Positions 24,695 through 35,398 of a DNA stretch of 64,000 nucleotides are shown piece by piece. Position 1 is the first letter of the stretch, and every line of letters starts with the position of its first letter. This stretch comes from Amycolatopsis decaplanina DSM 44594 (GTDB lineage Bacteria; Actinomycetota; Actinomycetes; Mycobacteriales; Pseudonocardiaceae): contig NZ_AOHO01000068.1 in assembly GCF_000342005.1 (NCBI RefSeq), positions 1 to 64,000 of the forward strand, read 5' to 3'. Under the pieces are notes generated by a model that saw only the letters and a program-made list of their open reading frames with translations, ran no database searches and had not been told where the DNA came from. The translations under genes were made by a program, and so were the position numbers.

Positions 24695-26101
24695 ATGACT
24701 GAACGGGGCAAGCCGGACGACACCGCGGCCGCGCTCGAAGCGCTCGAGGCCGCGCGTAAGGAGCGGGCGCGGTTGAGCAAGCTGGGCCGGTGGTCCGAGG
24801 CCGACGAAGCCGCATTGAGCACCTTGCGCCAAGTCCTCTCGGTCGGCTCACCCGACATCGTCGGACCCGACTTGGGTGGCCTGGTCTACGTGGCGGGCAG
24901 TCCAAGGCCTGGGCCTCAGACCAGTGGTCGGCACGGGCATCCTGTTCCGCCGGAGCGCCTGAGCGCGACGCAAGCGATGTTGCTGGTGAACCACGGGCAC
25001 CAACCGCTGGAAGCGGCCGAACTGGCCCACCGGGCCCTGAAGTCGTTCAACTGGCGGGATGTCGGCAGCTTCTGGTACTCTGTTCTGTCGTTCGCCTACC
25101 TCGACGACGGCGACAGCACCCAGTACTATTGCGCGCGTGCCATGGCACGCGCGGGTTGGGCGACCTCGTCCACGTTGACAGTGCTCCGAGCTCGTGTCGC
25201 GGCTCTCAGCGGAGACTCGGTCACCGCCGTCCGACTGCTCCTTCCTGTCATCGCCGACGGCGTCGGGGATCAATTCACCGAGGTCGCGGTGGCCTGGGCC
25301 ATCGAAGCCCTGGTCGATCTCGGCGATTTCGATCGCGCGGACGATTTGATGCGCGCCCACACTTTCAGCGGCAACCTGGACGCCGTCGTCGATCGCGCCG
25401 AAGTCCTGGCGGCGCGCGGTCTCCTGAAACGGGCGATCGGGCAGCCGGAGTCGGCCTACGAGGACTTCATCGCCTGCGGCCGGGAGCTCGCCGAATGGGG
25501 GGTCACCAATCCCGCCGTCATCCCTTGGCGGTCACGCGCGGCGCTCTGCGCCGCCGCGGCGGGACGCGAGACCCTCGCACTCCCCCTTGCCGAGGAGGAG
25601 CTCAGCCACGCGAGACGATGGGGTACCGCCCGCGCGGTCGGTACGGCCTTGCGCGCGGTCGGCCTGGTGTCCACCGGGGGCCGGGACATCGAGCTCTTGA
25701 AGAAGGCGGTCGAACTGCTGGCCCGCAGTAATGCGCGGAACACCTTGATGGAAGCCCAGTACGAACTCGCCGTGAAGCTGAAGCTCGAGGGACGACACGA
25801 GGAGGTCCAGTCCGCCCTCCGAGACTCCCGGGAAACAGCGATTTCGCTAGGCAACAAGGCCTGGGAAATCCGCGCTGACGACGCGATGCGACGCTGGACG
25901 GCAGCCGACGCCACCCAGAGAGTGTCTTCGAGGGAACGAAAGGTCGCGAACCTCGCTCAAGCCGGGTTGAGCAACGGGGAGATCGCCAAGCGTTTACGCT
26001 TGACCACCTCGACCGTGGAGTTTCATCTCTCGAATACGTATCGCAAGCTCGCGATCTCCGGCCGAAGCGAACTACGTTCCATCGTAGTTCCCATTTTGTA
26101 G
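24695..26101 (+). CDS. LuxR-family regulator with TPR-like body
   Basis: This 468-residue protein ends in a LuxR helix-turn-helix: SSRERKVANLAQAGLSNGEI, followed by the recognition-helix region TTSTVEFHLSNTYRKL. The rest is helical, TPR-like sequence. It lacks the N-terminal P-loop ATPase of full LAL regulators. The ATG at 24695 follows a GGGAAAGG site and is preferred over the GTG at 24443, whose extra residues look like translated spacer. It lies immediately upstream of the megasynthase remnant and is the natural candidate for cluster regulation. A similar ATPase-less regulator occurs at 56514-57794. Confidence 0.85.
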   Translation: MTERGKPDDTAAALEALEAARKERARLSKLGRWSEADEAALSTLRQVLSVGSPDIVGPDLGGLVYVAGSPRPGPQTSGRHGHPVPPERLSATQAMLLVNHGHQPLEAAELAHRALKSFNWRDVGSFWYSVLSFAYLDDGDSTQYYCARAMARAGWATSSTLTVLRARVAALSGDSVTAVRLLLPVIADGVGDQFTEVAVAWAIEALVDLGDFDRADDLMRAHTFSGNLDAVVDRAEVLAARGLLKRAIGQPESAYEDFIACGRELAEWGVTNPAVIPWRSRAALCAAAAGRETLALPLAEEELSHARRWGTARAVGTALRAVGLVSTGGRDIELLKKAVELLARSNARNTLMEAQYELAVKLKLEGRHEEVQSALRDSRETAISLGNKAWEIRADDAMRRWTAADATQRVSSRERKVANLAQAGLSNGEIAKRLRLTTSTVEFHLSNTYRKLAISGRSELRSIVVPIL

Positions 26102-26289
26102 GACACCAGGCGTCGACGGCCGGAGTGCCCGTTCGACCGGCAATTCTTCCCGAACGTCCTTGCCGGGGCAAAGCGCGTCGTCCGGACGGGGCACTCATTC
26201 GCCCCGTTTCTGTGACGAAGGGGCGTCTCGGCGCACTGTTCGGGCACTCTTCGCGGTGCTCCGGCACATCGGCCTATAACGTCCGAAAA

Positions 26290-26313
26290 CAGGAAGTCAC
26301 TTCACGTTTCCTG
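26290..26313. promoter_or_regulatory. Candidate inverted-repeat operator upstream of the megasynthase
   Basis: CAGGAA and TTCCTG form an inverted repeat separated by 12 bases, about 40 bases before the first possible start of the megasynthase. It is short and could be chance. Its position between the LuxR gene and the synthase is its main support. Confidence 0.25.
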
Positions 26314-26352
26314 GCGCTATGGAACGAAGCCGGACAGAAGGTGAGCCGAACC

Positions 26353-29300
26353 ATGGACCTCGGACAGACTGAAGTCGGGCTGGTTCCCGGCCAAGGAGCA
26401 TACCGACCCGGCACACTCGCCGTTCCATGGGAACAGGGTGATGAAGCGGTACGCGAAGTGTTCGAACCATCGACGAGGTGTATCGCGCCCGGACCGGCCG
26501 CACCGTCAGTTCGGTGGTGTTCGCGGCGGAAGTGCCCTCGCTCGAGGAGATGCTCGCTCGTCGTCCTGACGAGCTCCAACTGGCGATCTACGGCGCATCC
26601 GTCACCGCGCACCGCCTACTCGCCGATCGCGGTACGGGCCTGGACCTGTTGGTAGGAAACAGTTTCGGTGAGATCGCAGCCCTGGTGGCCGGCGGGGCGC
26701 ACTCGGTCGCCGACGGCGCCTCTCTCGTCTGCGACCGCAACGAAATCCTTCGTTCTCACGCTCCCGAAGGCGGCCTGCTGGCGCTACGGTGCGGCCGGGC
26801 CAGGAGCGAACTGTTGGAACTCGCCAAGGAGATGCGGATCCGGCACGCCCTGCCGGGAGTGGTCCTCGGAGGCGGCGACCGCTGGGTAAGGCGCGCGCGG
26901 TCCGCCCACGTACCGCCTGCGTGGGGACCGGTCCTCGCCGAGGACGCCGTCTTGCTCGGCGCGGGAACGAGCCGCGGTATCGGAATGCTCACCCTCCGCG
27001 GCCTGGCCGAGAACTGCCGTCCCGTCATCCATATCCTCGGCACCAACGACCTTTCCGCCTACCAGTACGAAGAACTGGCAGAGGACGAAGCAGCCCATCG
27101 GCTCCGTCGCCGGGCGGCGCTGGTGGCGGCCGCTCGCGAAGAGGGCGACGTACCGGTGGCCAACGCCAGGTTGCGAAGGCTCGCACAGGCACGGGAAGTG
27201 CACGCCGATCTGGCCCGGCTCACCGCGCTCTGCGGCGAGGGCAAGATGCACTACCACGTGTGCGACACCTGTGATCCGGATCAGGTGCGGCGTGTTTGCG
27301 CGGAAGTGATAGCGGCCCACGGCGGCAGGCCTGTCGATCTGCTGCTGAACTTCTCCGGGCAGACCCGCTCCGCGAAATTGCCCGCGAAGTCCCTGAGGAA
27401 CTTCCGTGCGGTGCGCGACATCAAGGTGGACACCTATCACGCGCTCAAGCACGCTTTCGCTGGGAACCGGCCCCTGCGCTGGGTCAACGCGGGTTCGCTG
27501 GGAGGGCTCTTCGGCATCCAGGGCGAGACCGACTACGGCGCGGCCAACGACTTCCTCTACACGGCCGCCGCCGAGTCCTCGGCCCCGGCGGAAACCGCCT
27601 TCGGCTGGGAACTGTGGGACGGCACGACCCGCTCCACCGACCCGCTGGTGGGCGAAGTGCTGGACCGGCACATGTCGCGGATGCCCGCCGCGGAGGGCGT
27701 CGCCCATTTCCTCGCCGAGCTGGGCAGGCCGGATGCGGTGCCCACTCTCGGCTATTTCGGTGCGGTGGAACAGCGCATCATGCGCGAGCAGCGCCCGTGG
27801 CGGACCGCGGTCTGGGCTCCGGAGCCGGAAACGGCTGCTCCGGACGCGGGACCGCTGCTCGGCGAGATCACCGAGCTCGGTGACGGCAGGCTGGTCGCCC
27901 AGCGGGAATTCAGCGTCGACCGCGATGCCTATCTGGAACACCATCTGGCCGGCGGGCACCCGACCGTACCCCGGAATGCTCGTCGTGGAGATCGCCGCGC
28001 AGGCGGCGAAGGCACTGGTACCCGGCCTCGTACCCGTCGGGGTGCGAGATCTTGCCCTTGACCGCTTCGTCCGCGTTTTCCGGGCCTCTGCCCAGCCGCA
28101 GCGGAAGAAGATCGTGGCAGAGGTCGTCGAAGACGCGCCCGGCGAGTACGGCGAGACCGTGGTGCGGGTGCGGATCTTGACCGATGTGGTGGCGCCGGAC
28201 GGGACGGTGCTGGCCACCGACCGCGAACACGGCAGGATGTCGGTGGTGCTGCGTGACCGACCGGCCGAGTGCCCGCGGCCCGGACCGGATCAGCTTCCCC
28301 GCACCGCCGGCGCGGTGGATCTGGCCAACCCCTACCAACTGCCGAATTCGTTCATCTCGCTGCCCGGGACCTTCGCGGCGACCAAGCGGGTTCTCTCCGG
28401 TCCCGAAGGCAAACTGGCCACGATGACGCTCGACGGCGTCGAGGTGGCCCGCTGGTTCGAGCACTCGGTACTTCCCGCTGTGGTTTGTGACGCGCTGGCG
28501 CAAGTGATGGCGGTGACCGCCGAAGACGGATGGAGCCCGTTGGCGGTACCGCGGACGATGCGCCGCATCGACTTCTACGGCGGGCTCAACGACGTCGCGC
28601 TGGCCGCGGAGGAATTGACGCTGAGGGCCACCTCCGGACCGGACGGTGGCCTCTGGGGCGGGGTGTTCGCCTCGGACGGACGACTCGTGGTGCGGATGGC
28701 GGGCGCGACCGGTGAACCGCTGGGTTACGTGCATCAGGACAGCGGACACGTGCGGACGGTCGACGAGCAGCGCGCGGCCCATCCCGCTCAAGCTCCCCCG
28801 CCGGAGGTGCGGCTGCCTCGAGACGGCGCGGAAAACGAACCGGCCGTGCGCCCACAGCTTCTCGCCTATGACAGCTCGTCCTTCTCACGGCCGGTGCAGC
28901 GCTGGGTGGCCGAGCCGGTGCCGCGCCCGATGGAACCCGTTCCGGGCGGACTCCGGGACCGGCGGGTGCTGCTGCGGGGCGCGCACGGCCCCGCCACCGA
29001 GGCGGTAGCGGAGCAGCTCACGGCACGAGGCGCCATCGTCGGCACGGCGTGTGGCGCGGAACCGGCGGCGGAGTGGGATGTAATCGCCGATCTCACGCTC
29101 ACCGGCCTCGACGACCACGAGTTGGGTGACCCGGCCTGGCGTGAGGCGCTGCTGACCACGACCGCGGCACTCCAGGCGGTATACGACCACTGGCTGGAAA
29201 CAGCGGAGGCGGACCGTTTTCAGTATCTGACGATCAGCCACGGCGATGGGCTGTTCGGCCATTCCGGCGCCACTGTCCCCCAACCACTGGGCGGGGCCTG

Positions 29301-31120
29301 GGCTGCTCTGGCGAAGAACCTGATGGTCGAACTGCCACGTGTCGTCACCAAGAGCATCGACCTCGATCACGTCGATCCCCCCACGATCGCCAGGGTGCTC
29401 GACACCGAAGCCCGCCCGATGGGCGATCAGGAGGTCGGCTACCGCGACGGCGTGCGCCACGTTCAGCGCGTCCGGATCACGTCCTCACCCTCGGACCCGA
29501 CCGCGGAGCTACCGGTGGGTTCCGGCGACTGCGTGCTCATCTCCGGTGGCGGCCGAGGAGTCGGTTTCGCCCTCGCCCGGGAACTCGCCGCGCTCGGCGC
29601 GGAGGTGGTGGTCACCGGGAGACGTCCCTTGACCGGGCCTGGTGCGGAGACGGACGACGACGCCTTCGCCGCCTGGCGCAAGCGGCGTCTGCTCGAAGCG
29701 GTCGGCACACCCGGTGGGGTCGCCGAGGGCCGTCACGTCGTCGAAGACGCCGAATTCGTGCGGACCGCGCCGGCCAATCTCACCGCCGCGGCCGACCGCG
29801 GTCTGCGGATCCGTTACGAGCCCTGTGATGTCACCGACCGCGATCAGGTCGAACGGCTGGTAGCCGGCTTGGATCGAAGTCCGACCGTGCTGGTGCACAA
29901 CGCCGCCACTTACCGCGGTGTCCGGTTTTCCCGGCTCACGCCCGAGGAAGTGGTACGGGCGGTCGACGTGAAGGTCACCGGCTTCGCGACACTCTTCGAC
30001 GTGCTCACCGCCCAGTCGCCCGCGGACCGGCCCCTACGCTTCGTCTCGTGCGCGGGGTCCATGTCGGCGGGATAGTCGGGCATACCGCCTACGCGGCGGG
30101 CAGCGGCGCGCTGAGCAGGCTCGGACTGTGGACAGCGCGGCGCAGTGGCGTGCCTGTGCACACGATCAACTGGCCGACCTGGGAACGCACCGGCAACATC
30201 GTGCACTACGTCGGCGCCGCCCGGTACGGCTCAACGATGTCACCCGAGGACGGCATCGCGAACTGGCTCGCGGAAATGGCCGCGCTGAGCGGAAACCCGG
30301 ACCACAGCGGGGAGGCCGGCTACTTCGGCAGGCTCGGTGTGATGGCCCGGCCGCACCACCTGAGCGGCACGCCGTGGCCGGCCGGAAGCCCGGATCGGAA
30401 ACGGGTGGACACCGGTCGCTGGTTCCTCGGCGCAGTCAGCCGGTTCGTCGAACACGAGCAGTTCCGCACCCGGCGCCGATGGACCCTCACCGAGGACTCC
30501 CACCTGTGCGAATCGGGTGGCGCGCTCTCTGTTCCGATGCTGCTCGAACACGTCCTCGCCGCCGGTGACTGGGTACGCCCGGAAGGACATCCACGTCAGC
30601 ACCTGGCTTCGGTGTCCGATGTGGACATCCGTCTCGCCGGGCTCCGGCCCGGCGGACGCTCCCTGGCCTTGGAGTTCGACGCGGTTGGAACGGTTCGGTC
30701 TGGCAGGTGCGAGTGACGGTGAACGACGACACCGGCACGACGGCGACGGCGGTGCTGAACTACGGCGAGCACCCGCCCGAAGCGCCCGCCGCCCCGACGG
30801 GAGGACTCATCGGGGTGCGCGCCCACGCGGACGAGGATCTGTGGTGCGGTACGCCGACGCCGACGGCATGCCTCCCGCATCCGGCGCTCGCCGCGATCCT
30901 CGCGTCGGCCGAGCCCTCCGTGGGACGGTTGAAGATCAGGCGGCTCGAAGCCCTTCCAGGGGCCAGGGACGCCACAGCCGTGCACATCGAGCCGGGCGGA
31001 GGACTCGCGATGGTGGACGGATGGGTGGTACTCCGTCTCAACGGCGTCGAGCACGTGAACGACCACCGACGCAAGGACGAGATCCCCCGCACCCGTTACG
31101 AAACGGTGAGCGTCTCGTAA
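26353..31120 (+). pseudogene. Frameshifted megasynthase remnant: AT-KR-DH-KR-DH
   Basis: Synthase sequence runs through at least five overlapping frames. An acyltransferase start (GLVPGQGAY, then the active-site GNSFGE) is broken by a frameshift near 26463. After about 150 residues it jumps directly to a ketoreductase (LLGAGTSRGIG, then ETDYGAANDF), with half the AT and any carrier domain missing. A dehydratase-like hot-dog region shifts frame near 27966 at HPT/YPGML. A second KR (VLISGGGRGVGFALARELAA) shifts near 30072. A second dehydratase-like region (RRWTLTEDSHL) shifts near 30700 and ends at 31120. No KS domain is present. The order resembles PUFA-synthase-like systems. Four indels outside long homopolymers plus the truncated AT favour a real pseudogene over sequencing error. 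Confidence 0.75.
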
Positions 31121-31408
31121 CGGCCCCGGGAGAACCAAGGGGTAGCTCGGCGACTCGTCCCAAGTGGACACGCGCGGGACGTTCGTCCTTATGCCACAAG
31201 CCCTCCCTTTGTCGTTCCGCCCGACGGAACCGTCGTTGTCGCCACCGAGTGATCTACATAGCATGATGGTCGGTTCGTCACACCGGTCCGACGAAAGCCA
31301 ACGAGCACTTCATTTCGGTGATGCCGACAAGGTCGTGGTGTGTATCGAGCCACGGCACCAGGTAGATCCGCGAGCCGCACAGGACCGTGCCGAGAGGATG
31401 TGCCTACC

Positions 31409-32926
31409 GTGACCTTGATCCAGACGCCGCCTTACGTTCCCGTCATTTCCGTCGCCGAATCACGCACGCTGGCCGATCTCGAGGCCGCCGGCGGCGCCAT
31501 CGAGGTGACGCTCGACCCGGACACCAGGAACCGGGTGGACGAGGGACGGCAGTTCGTCATGCGGTGCCTCGCCGAAGGGCGTCCTGTCTACGGTGCGACA
31601 ACAGGTTTCGGACCGTTGGTCGGCTTTTCCGGACGGGACGCGGACGCCGACCAGTGCGAGAACCTGCTCTCCCACCTCACCGCGGGGCAAGGTCCCGATC
31701 TGCCGGAGTCCATCGTCCGCGCGGCCGTGCTCGCCCGGCTGTCATCGCTCGCGCGGGGACGGTCGGGCGTTTCGGCGACCGTGCTCGAGGCTCTGGCGGA
31801 AATGCTGGGGACGAGCTTCGCTCCAGCCGTGCCCCGGCTCGGTTCGGTCGGTGCCAGTGGCGATCTGGTTCCGCTCGCACACATGACACAGGCCTTGAAA
31901 GGCCGGGGGCACGCCTATGCCGGTGGCGTTCGGATGGAGGCGGGTGACGCGCTCGCATCCTGCGGTCTGCGGCCTCTCGAACTCGACGGCCGGGACGCGC
32001 TGGGCCTGGTGAACGGCGTCTCCCTGACCGCCGCGGCGGCCGGACTGGCCATGGCCCAGTTCACCCGCTCGCACCGGATCGCCGGACTCTTGACCGCACT
32101 GCTCGCCGACCAACTCGGGTGCGGCACCGACTTCAGCCATCACCACCTCCTCGATGCCTTCGGGCATCCCGAAGTCGTCGAGGAGGCCGCTGACCTGCGG
32201 GCACACCTGGCAGGCACCCGGCCGACCGGAGACCGGCCGCTGCAAGAGCCCTACACCATCCGTTGCGTTCCTCAGCTCCTCGGCGCGGTGAGAACGAGCA
32301 TGCGCCAAGCGCGGGAAGTGATCCTGCAGGACCTGAACGGCATCAGCGACAACCCGTTGTTCTTCCCGGAGCACGATCTCGTTCTCCACGGCGGTAACTT
32401 CTTCGGCCAGCCTGTCGCTTTCGCCGCCGACACGATGACCATGGCCGTCGTGCAGACCGGTAACCTCGCCGAACGCCAGCTCGACCTCCTCGTCGACCCT
32501 CACCGCAACGGTGGCCTTCCCCCGGTATTGGCCACCGAACCCGGGCGACAGCACGGGGTACAGGGGGTTCAGATCGCCGCGACGGCGATCGTCGCCGACA
32601 TGCGCCGTTCGGCCATGCCTGCCTCGCTGCAGAGTCTGCCCACCAACCTGCACAACCAGGACATCGTTCCGTTCGGGACACAGGCCGCGTTGAACGCCTT
32701 CGATCAAGTACGGTCGCTGCGGCTGTTGCATGGTTCCTTGGCCCTCGCCCTGCGCCAGGCGGTCCATGTCGGTGCGCGCAGGCCGACCGCCCCTGCCTGC
32801 GCCGACGTGATGGACAGGCTGGTCGACGAGATCGCCCCGATCGATCCGGACCGCCCTCTCCACGAGGATGTGCGGCGGGCCGCCGACGTACTCGACGACG
32901 TCGCGATGTCTGGTGTGGACAGATGA
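31409..32926 (+). CDS. Aromatic amino acid ammonia-lyase/aminomutase (MIO enzyme), probably tyrosine-specific
   Basis: This 505-residue protein belongs to the HAL/PAL/TAL family. Ala149-Ser150-Gly151 in VGASGDLVPLAHM forms the MIO electrophile. The catalytic Tyr loop is YGATTGFGP. GGNFFGQ and NLHNQDIVPFG are conserved. His89-Leu90 in NLLSHLTAGQG matches the His-Leu selectivity pair of tyrosine ammonia-lyases; histidine enzymes have Ser-His and phenylalanine enzymes Phe-Leu there. The product should be p-coumarate or, if an aminomutase, beta-tyrosine; sequence alone does not decide. The GTG at 31409 has AGAGGA upstream and is preferred to 31340. It overlaps the next P450 gene by four bases and begins a six-gene apparent operon. 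Confidence 0.9.
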   Translation: MTLIQTPPYVPVISVAESRTLADLEAAGGAIEVTLDPDTRNRVDEGRQFVMRCLAEGRPVYGATTGFGPLVGFSGRDADADQCENLLSHLTAGQGPDLPESIVRAAVLARLSSLARGRSGVSATVLEALAEMLGTSFAPAVPRLGSVGASGDLVPLAHMTQALKGRGHAYAGGVRMEAGDALASCGLRPLELDGRDALGLVNGVSLTAAAAGLAMAQFTRSHRIAGLLTALLADQLGCGTDFSHHHLLDAFGHPEVVEEAADLRAHLAGTRPTGDRPLQEPYTIRCVPQLLGAVRTSMRQAREVILQDLNGISDNPLFFPEHDLVLHGGNFFGQPVAFAADTMTMAVVQTGNLAERQLDLLVDPHRNGGLPPVLATEPGRQHGVQGVQIAATAIVADMRRSAMPASLQSLPTNLHNQDIVPFGTQAALNAFDQVRSLRLLHGSLALALRQAVHVGARRPTAPACADVMDRLVDEIAPIDPDRPLHEDVRRAADVLDDVAMSGVDR

Positions 32927-34140
32927 CTCGGGCGGCTTCCGGATGTCCCGTCCAGCCGTTCAGTCCGGCTTTTCTGTCCGACCCCCACCCCACCTACGAC
33001 CATCTCCGCCGGGAAGCACCGGTACAGCAGGTGGTGATGCCGAGTGGTGAACAGGTTTGGCTGGTCACCCGGTACGACGACGTCCGGCAAGGACTCGCGG
33101 ACCCACGGTTGTCGAACGATCAGACGCGGCTGAAGATCCAGCGGCCGTTCGCCGCGCTCCCGTCGAAGGTCGAATCGGCGCTCACCACCGACATGCTGAA
33201 CGTCGATCCGCCGGTGCATACCCGTCTCCGCTCCGTCATCGCCGAAGCATTCACACAGCAGAAGGCCAACGCCATGCGGGGGACACTCCAACGCATCTGC
33301 GACCAACTGCTGGAAGAGCTGGCGGCACGAGAGATCGTCGACGTCGTCTCGGACTACGCAGGAGCGTTCGCCACCCGCGCCACCGCTGCGCTGCTGGGCA
33401 TTCCCGCGGAGTACAGCCAGCCGTTCCACCAGTGGGGCAACGAAATCGCTTCGACGATCCTCAAGAAGAACAACGACGACGAACTTTTGCGGCCGGCGGC
33501 CGACATGCACGATTTCGGACGTCGGCTGATCGACCACAAACGCCGGGAACCCCAGGACGATCTGCTCAGCAGGCTCGTGCTGGCGCACGACAGCGACGAA
33601 CTGAGCTGGGAAGAGCTCGCGTCGATGATCAACCTTCTGCTCATCGCGGGCCGTGAGGGCCCCGCGAACATGATCGGCACCGGCATCCATCTCCTGCTGA
33701 CCCACCCACGAGAACTCGCTCGCCTGCGTGCCCGGCCGGAGTTGATCGAGACAGCCGTCGAGGAATTTCTTCGCTTCGAGGCGCCTTTGGGGCTGGCCAT
33801 CTACCGGAGTGCGGACGAACCGATCACCCTCTCCGGTGTCACGATACCCGCGGGCGAGCCGATCCTGTTCTCGCTGCTGTCCACCGGCCGTGATCCGGAA
33901 CGCTTCGAGGACGCCGACGATCTCGACGTCGGCCGTACCGCCAAGCAGCACCTCGGCTTCGGCTGGGGCAGACACTACTGCCTGGGTGCGCCGCTCGGCC
34001 GGTTGGAAGTCCAGACGGCGATCGGTTCCCTGGTACGGAAATTCCCGGAGCTACGGCCGGCCGAGCCGGGTGAAGAGGCTCGATGGAATCCCAGTGTGAT
34101 CACGCGTGGGCTCGTCTCGCTGCGCGTCCGAACGAAGTGA
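32923..34140 (+). CDS. Cytochrome P450, first of a pair
   Basis: This is a 405-residue soluble bacterial P450. The heme-binding loop FGWGRHYCLG has its Cys ligand near residue 350. The K-helix ExxR is EFLR. The I-helix reads LLIAGREGPANMI: the acid is kept but the usual Thr of AGxxTT is replaced by Gly-Pro. Loss of this Thr is known in some specialised biosynthetic P450s that rely on substrate or water for oxygen activation. The gene overlaps the MIO gene (ATGA), so coupled translation and action on the MIO product or its conjugate are likely. Confidence 0.93.
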   Translation: MTRAASGCPVQPFSPAFLSDPHPTYDHLRREAPVQQVVMPSGEQVWLVTRYDDVRQGLADPRLSNDQTRLKIQRPFAALPSKVESALTTDMLNVDPPVHTRLRSVIAEAFTQQKANAMRGTLQRICDQLLEELAAREIVDVVSDYAGAFATRATAALLGIPAEYSQPFHQWGNEIASTILKKNNDDELLRPAADMHDFGRRLIDHKRREPQDDLLSRLVLAHDSDELSWEELASMINLLLIAGREGPANMIGTGIHLLLTHPRELARLRARPELIETAVEEFLRFEAPLGLAIYRSADEPITLSGVTIPAGEPILFSLLSTGRDPERFEDADDLDVGRTAKQHLGFGWGRHYCLGAPLGRLEVQTAIGSLVRKFPELRPAEPGEEARWNPSVITRGLVSLRVRTK

Positions 34141-34147
34141 GGTCCGT

Positions 34148-35392
34148 ATGCCGGACACGCAGCACACGGATGTCTTTCCCGCCCTGGTGAAGCTGATCAA
34201 CCGACGCTTCATGCAGGATCCCTACGACGATCTCGCGAAAGTACGGGAAACAGAGGCCGCGACACCCATCGAGAACAACGGCATGCGCATGTGGGTGGTC
34301 GGCCGCTACGACGACGCGCGCGCACTCCTTGCCGACTCCAGTCTCAAGAAAGACCTGGTGGTCAAACGCAAGGAGATCCTGGAACAGTCCCTCGTACGCC
34401 CGGAGCGCCGTCCGCGGCTGCCCCACGCCATCAGGCGGAACATGCTCGATCGCGACGAGCCGGACCACACCCGTCTGCGAAGCCTGCTCGCGAAATCCTT
34501 CACCTCGGCCAAAGTCGAGCAGATGAAGCCCAAGGTCGAGCGCTTGGTGACCGACCTGCTGGACGCCATTCCACTGGGCAGGCCAATCGACCTCATCGAG
34601 GAGTTCACCCGGCCGCTGGCCGTGACGATCATCGCCGATCTGCTCGGCGTCCCGGCCGAAAGCCGTGAGGACTTCCCCACTTGGGAGAACGACATCCTGA
34701 CCGCCCCGGACATCCCGCAGATCGAAGAAGCGGGGGCGGCTCTCGTCGGATTCTCGGAAAGCCTCCTCGCGGCGAAGAAACTCGACCCAGGGCCGGATCT
34801 GATCAGCGGGCTCGTCGAAGACCACCGCAACGGTGCACTCGACGACGTCGAGCTGATCTCGATGGTCACGTTGATGCTCATCGCGGGAATGGAACCGGGA
34901 AGCGCGCTCTCGAACGGCCTCTTCACGCTGCTCCGGCACCCCGCGCAACTGAGCGCTCTCGCCGAAGATCCCGGTTTGCTGACCGGCTGCATCAACGAGA
35001 TCCTGCGCTACGAGAGCCCGTTCAGGATGCTCACGCCTCGGTACTCCGAATGCCCGATGAAGCTAGGCGACACGACGATCCCGGCCAACGAGCTCATCCT
35101 CGTGTCCGTCGCGGCGGCGAACCGCGACCCACGTTGGTTCGAAAACCCCGACGAGTTCGACATAACCCGCGACGCACGAGGGCATCTCGGATTCGGCCGA
35201 GGTACTCATCGTTGTCTCGGCGCCCAACTGGGGTGGCTGGAGATGGAAACCGCGTTGACCCGATTGCTGAGCCGATTCTCAATCAGGCTCGCCGTCCCGG
35301 CCGACGAGGTGGTCTGGCGTCCCGGCATGTTCATGCGACGCCTGCAGGCCTTGCCCGTGGTACTCACCGAACTCGCTTGCTCCGAAAGGTGA
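34148..35392 (+). CDS. Cytochrome P450, second of a pair
   Basis: This is a 414-residue P450 with heme loop FGRGTHRCLG and K-helix EILR. The I-helix is LMLIAGMEPGSALS, again without the standard Thr pair, as in its upstream neighbour. The ATG at 34148 lies eight bases after the first P450 stop region with AGG upstream. A start at 34106 would overlap the previous gene and is less likely. The two P450s are clearly different paralogues, so they probably catalyse successive or alternative oxidations of one intermediate. Confidence 0.93.
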   Translation: MPDTQHTDVFPALVKLINRRFMQDPYDDLAKVRETEAATPIENNGMRMWVVGRYDDARALLADSSLKKDLVVKRKEILEQSLVRPERRPRLPHAIRRNMLDRDEPDHTRLRSLLAKSFTSAKVEQMKPKVERLVTDLLDAIPLGRPIDLIEEFTRPLAVTIIADLLGVPAESREDFPTWENDILTAPDIPQIEEAGAALVGFSESLLAAKKLDPGPDLISGLVEDHRNGALDDVELISMVTLMLIAGMEPGSALSNGLFTLLRHPAQLSALAEDPGLLTGCINEILRYESPFRMLTPRYSECPMKLGDTTIPANELILVSVAAANRDPRWFENPDEFDITRDARGHLGFGRGTHRCLGAQLGWLEMETALTRLLSRFSIRLAVPADEVVWRPGMFMRRLQALPVVLTELACSER

Positions 35393-35398
35393 TCCGTT

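Noticed and set aside
26353..31120. Reading the megasynthase as several separate working genes
   Set aside because: Domain sequences continue directly across each frame change, and the individual pieces begin and end inside domains.
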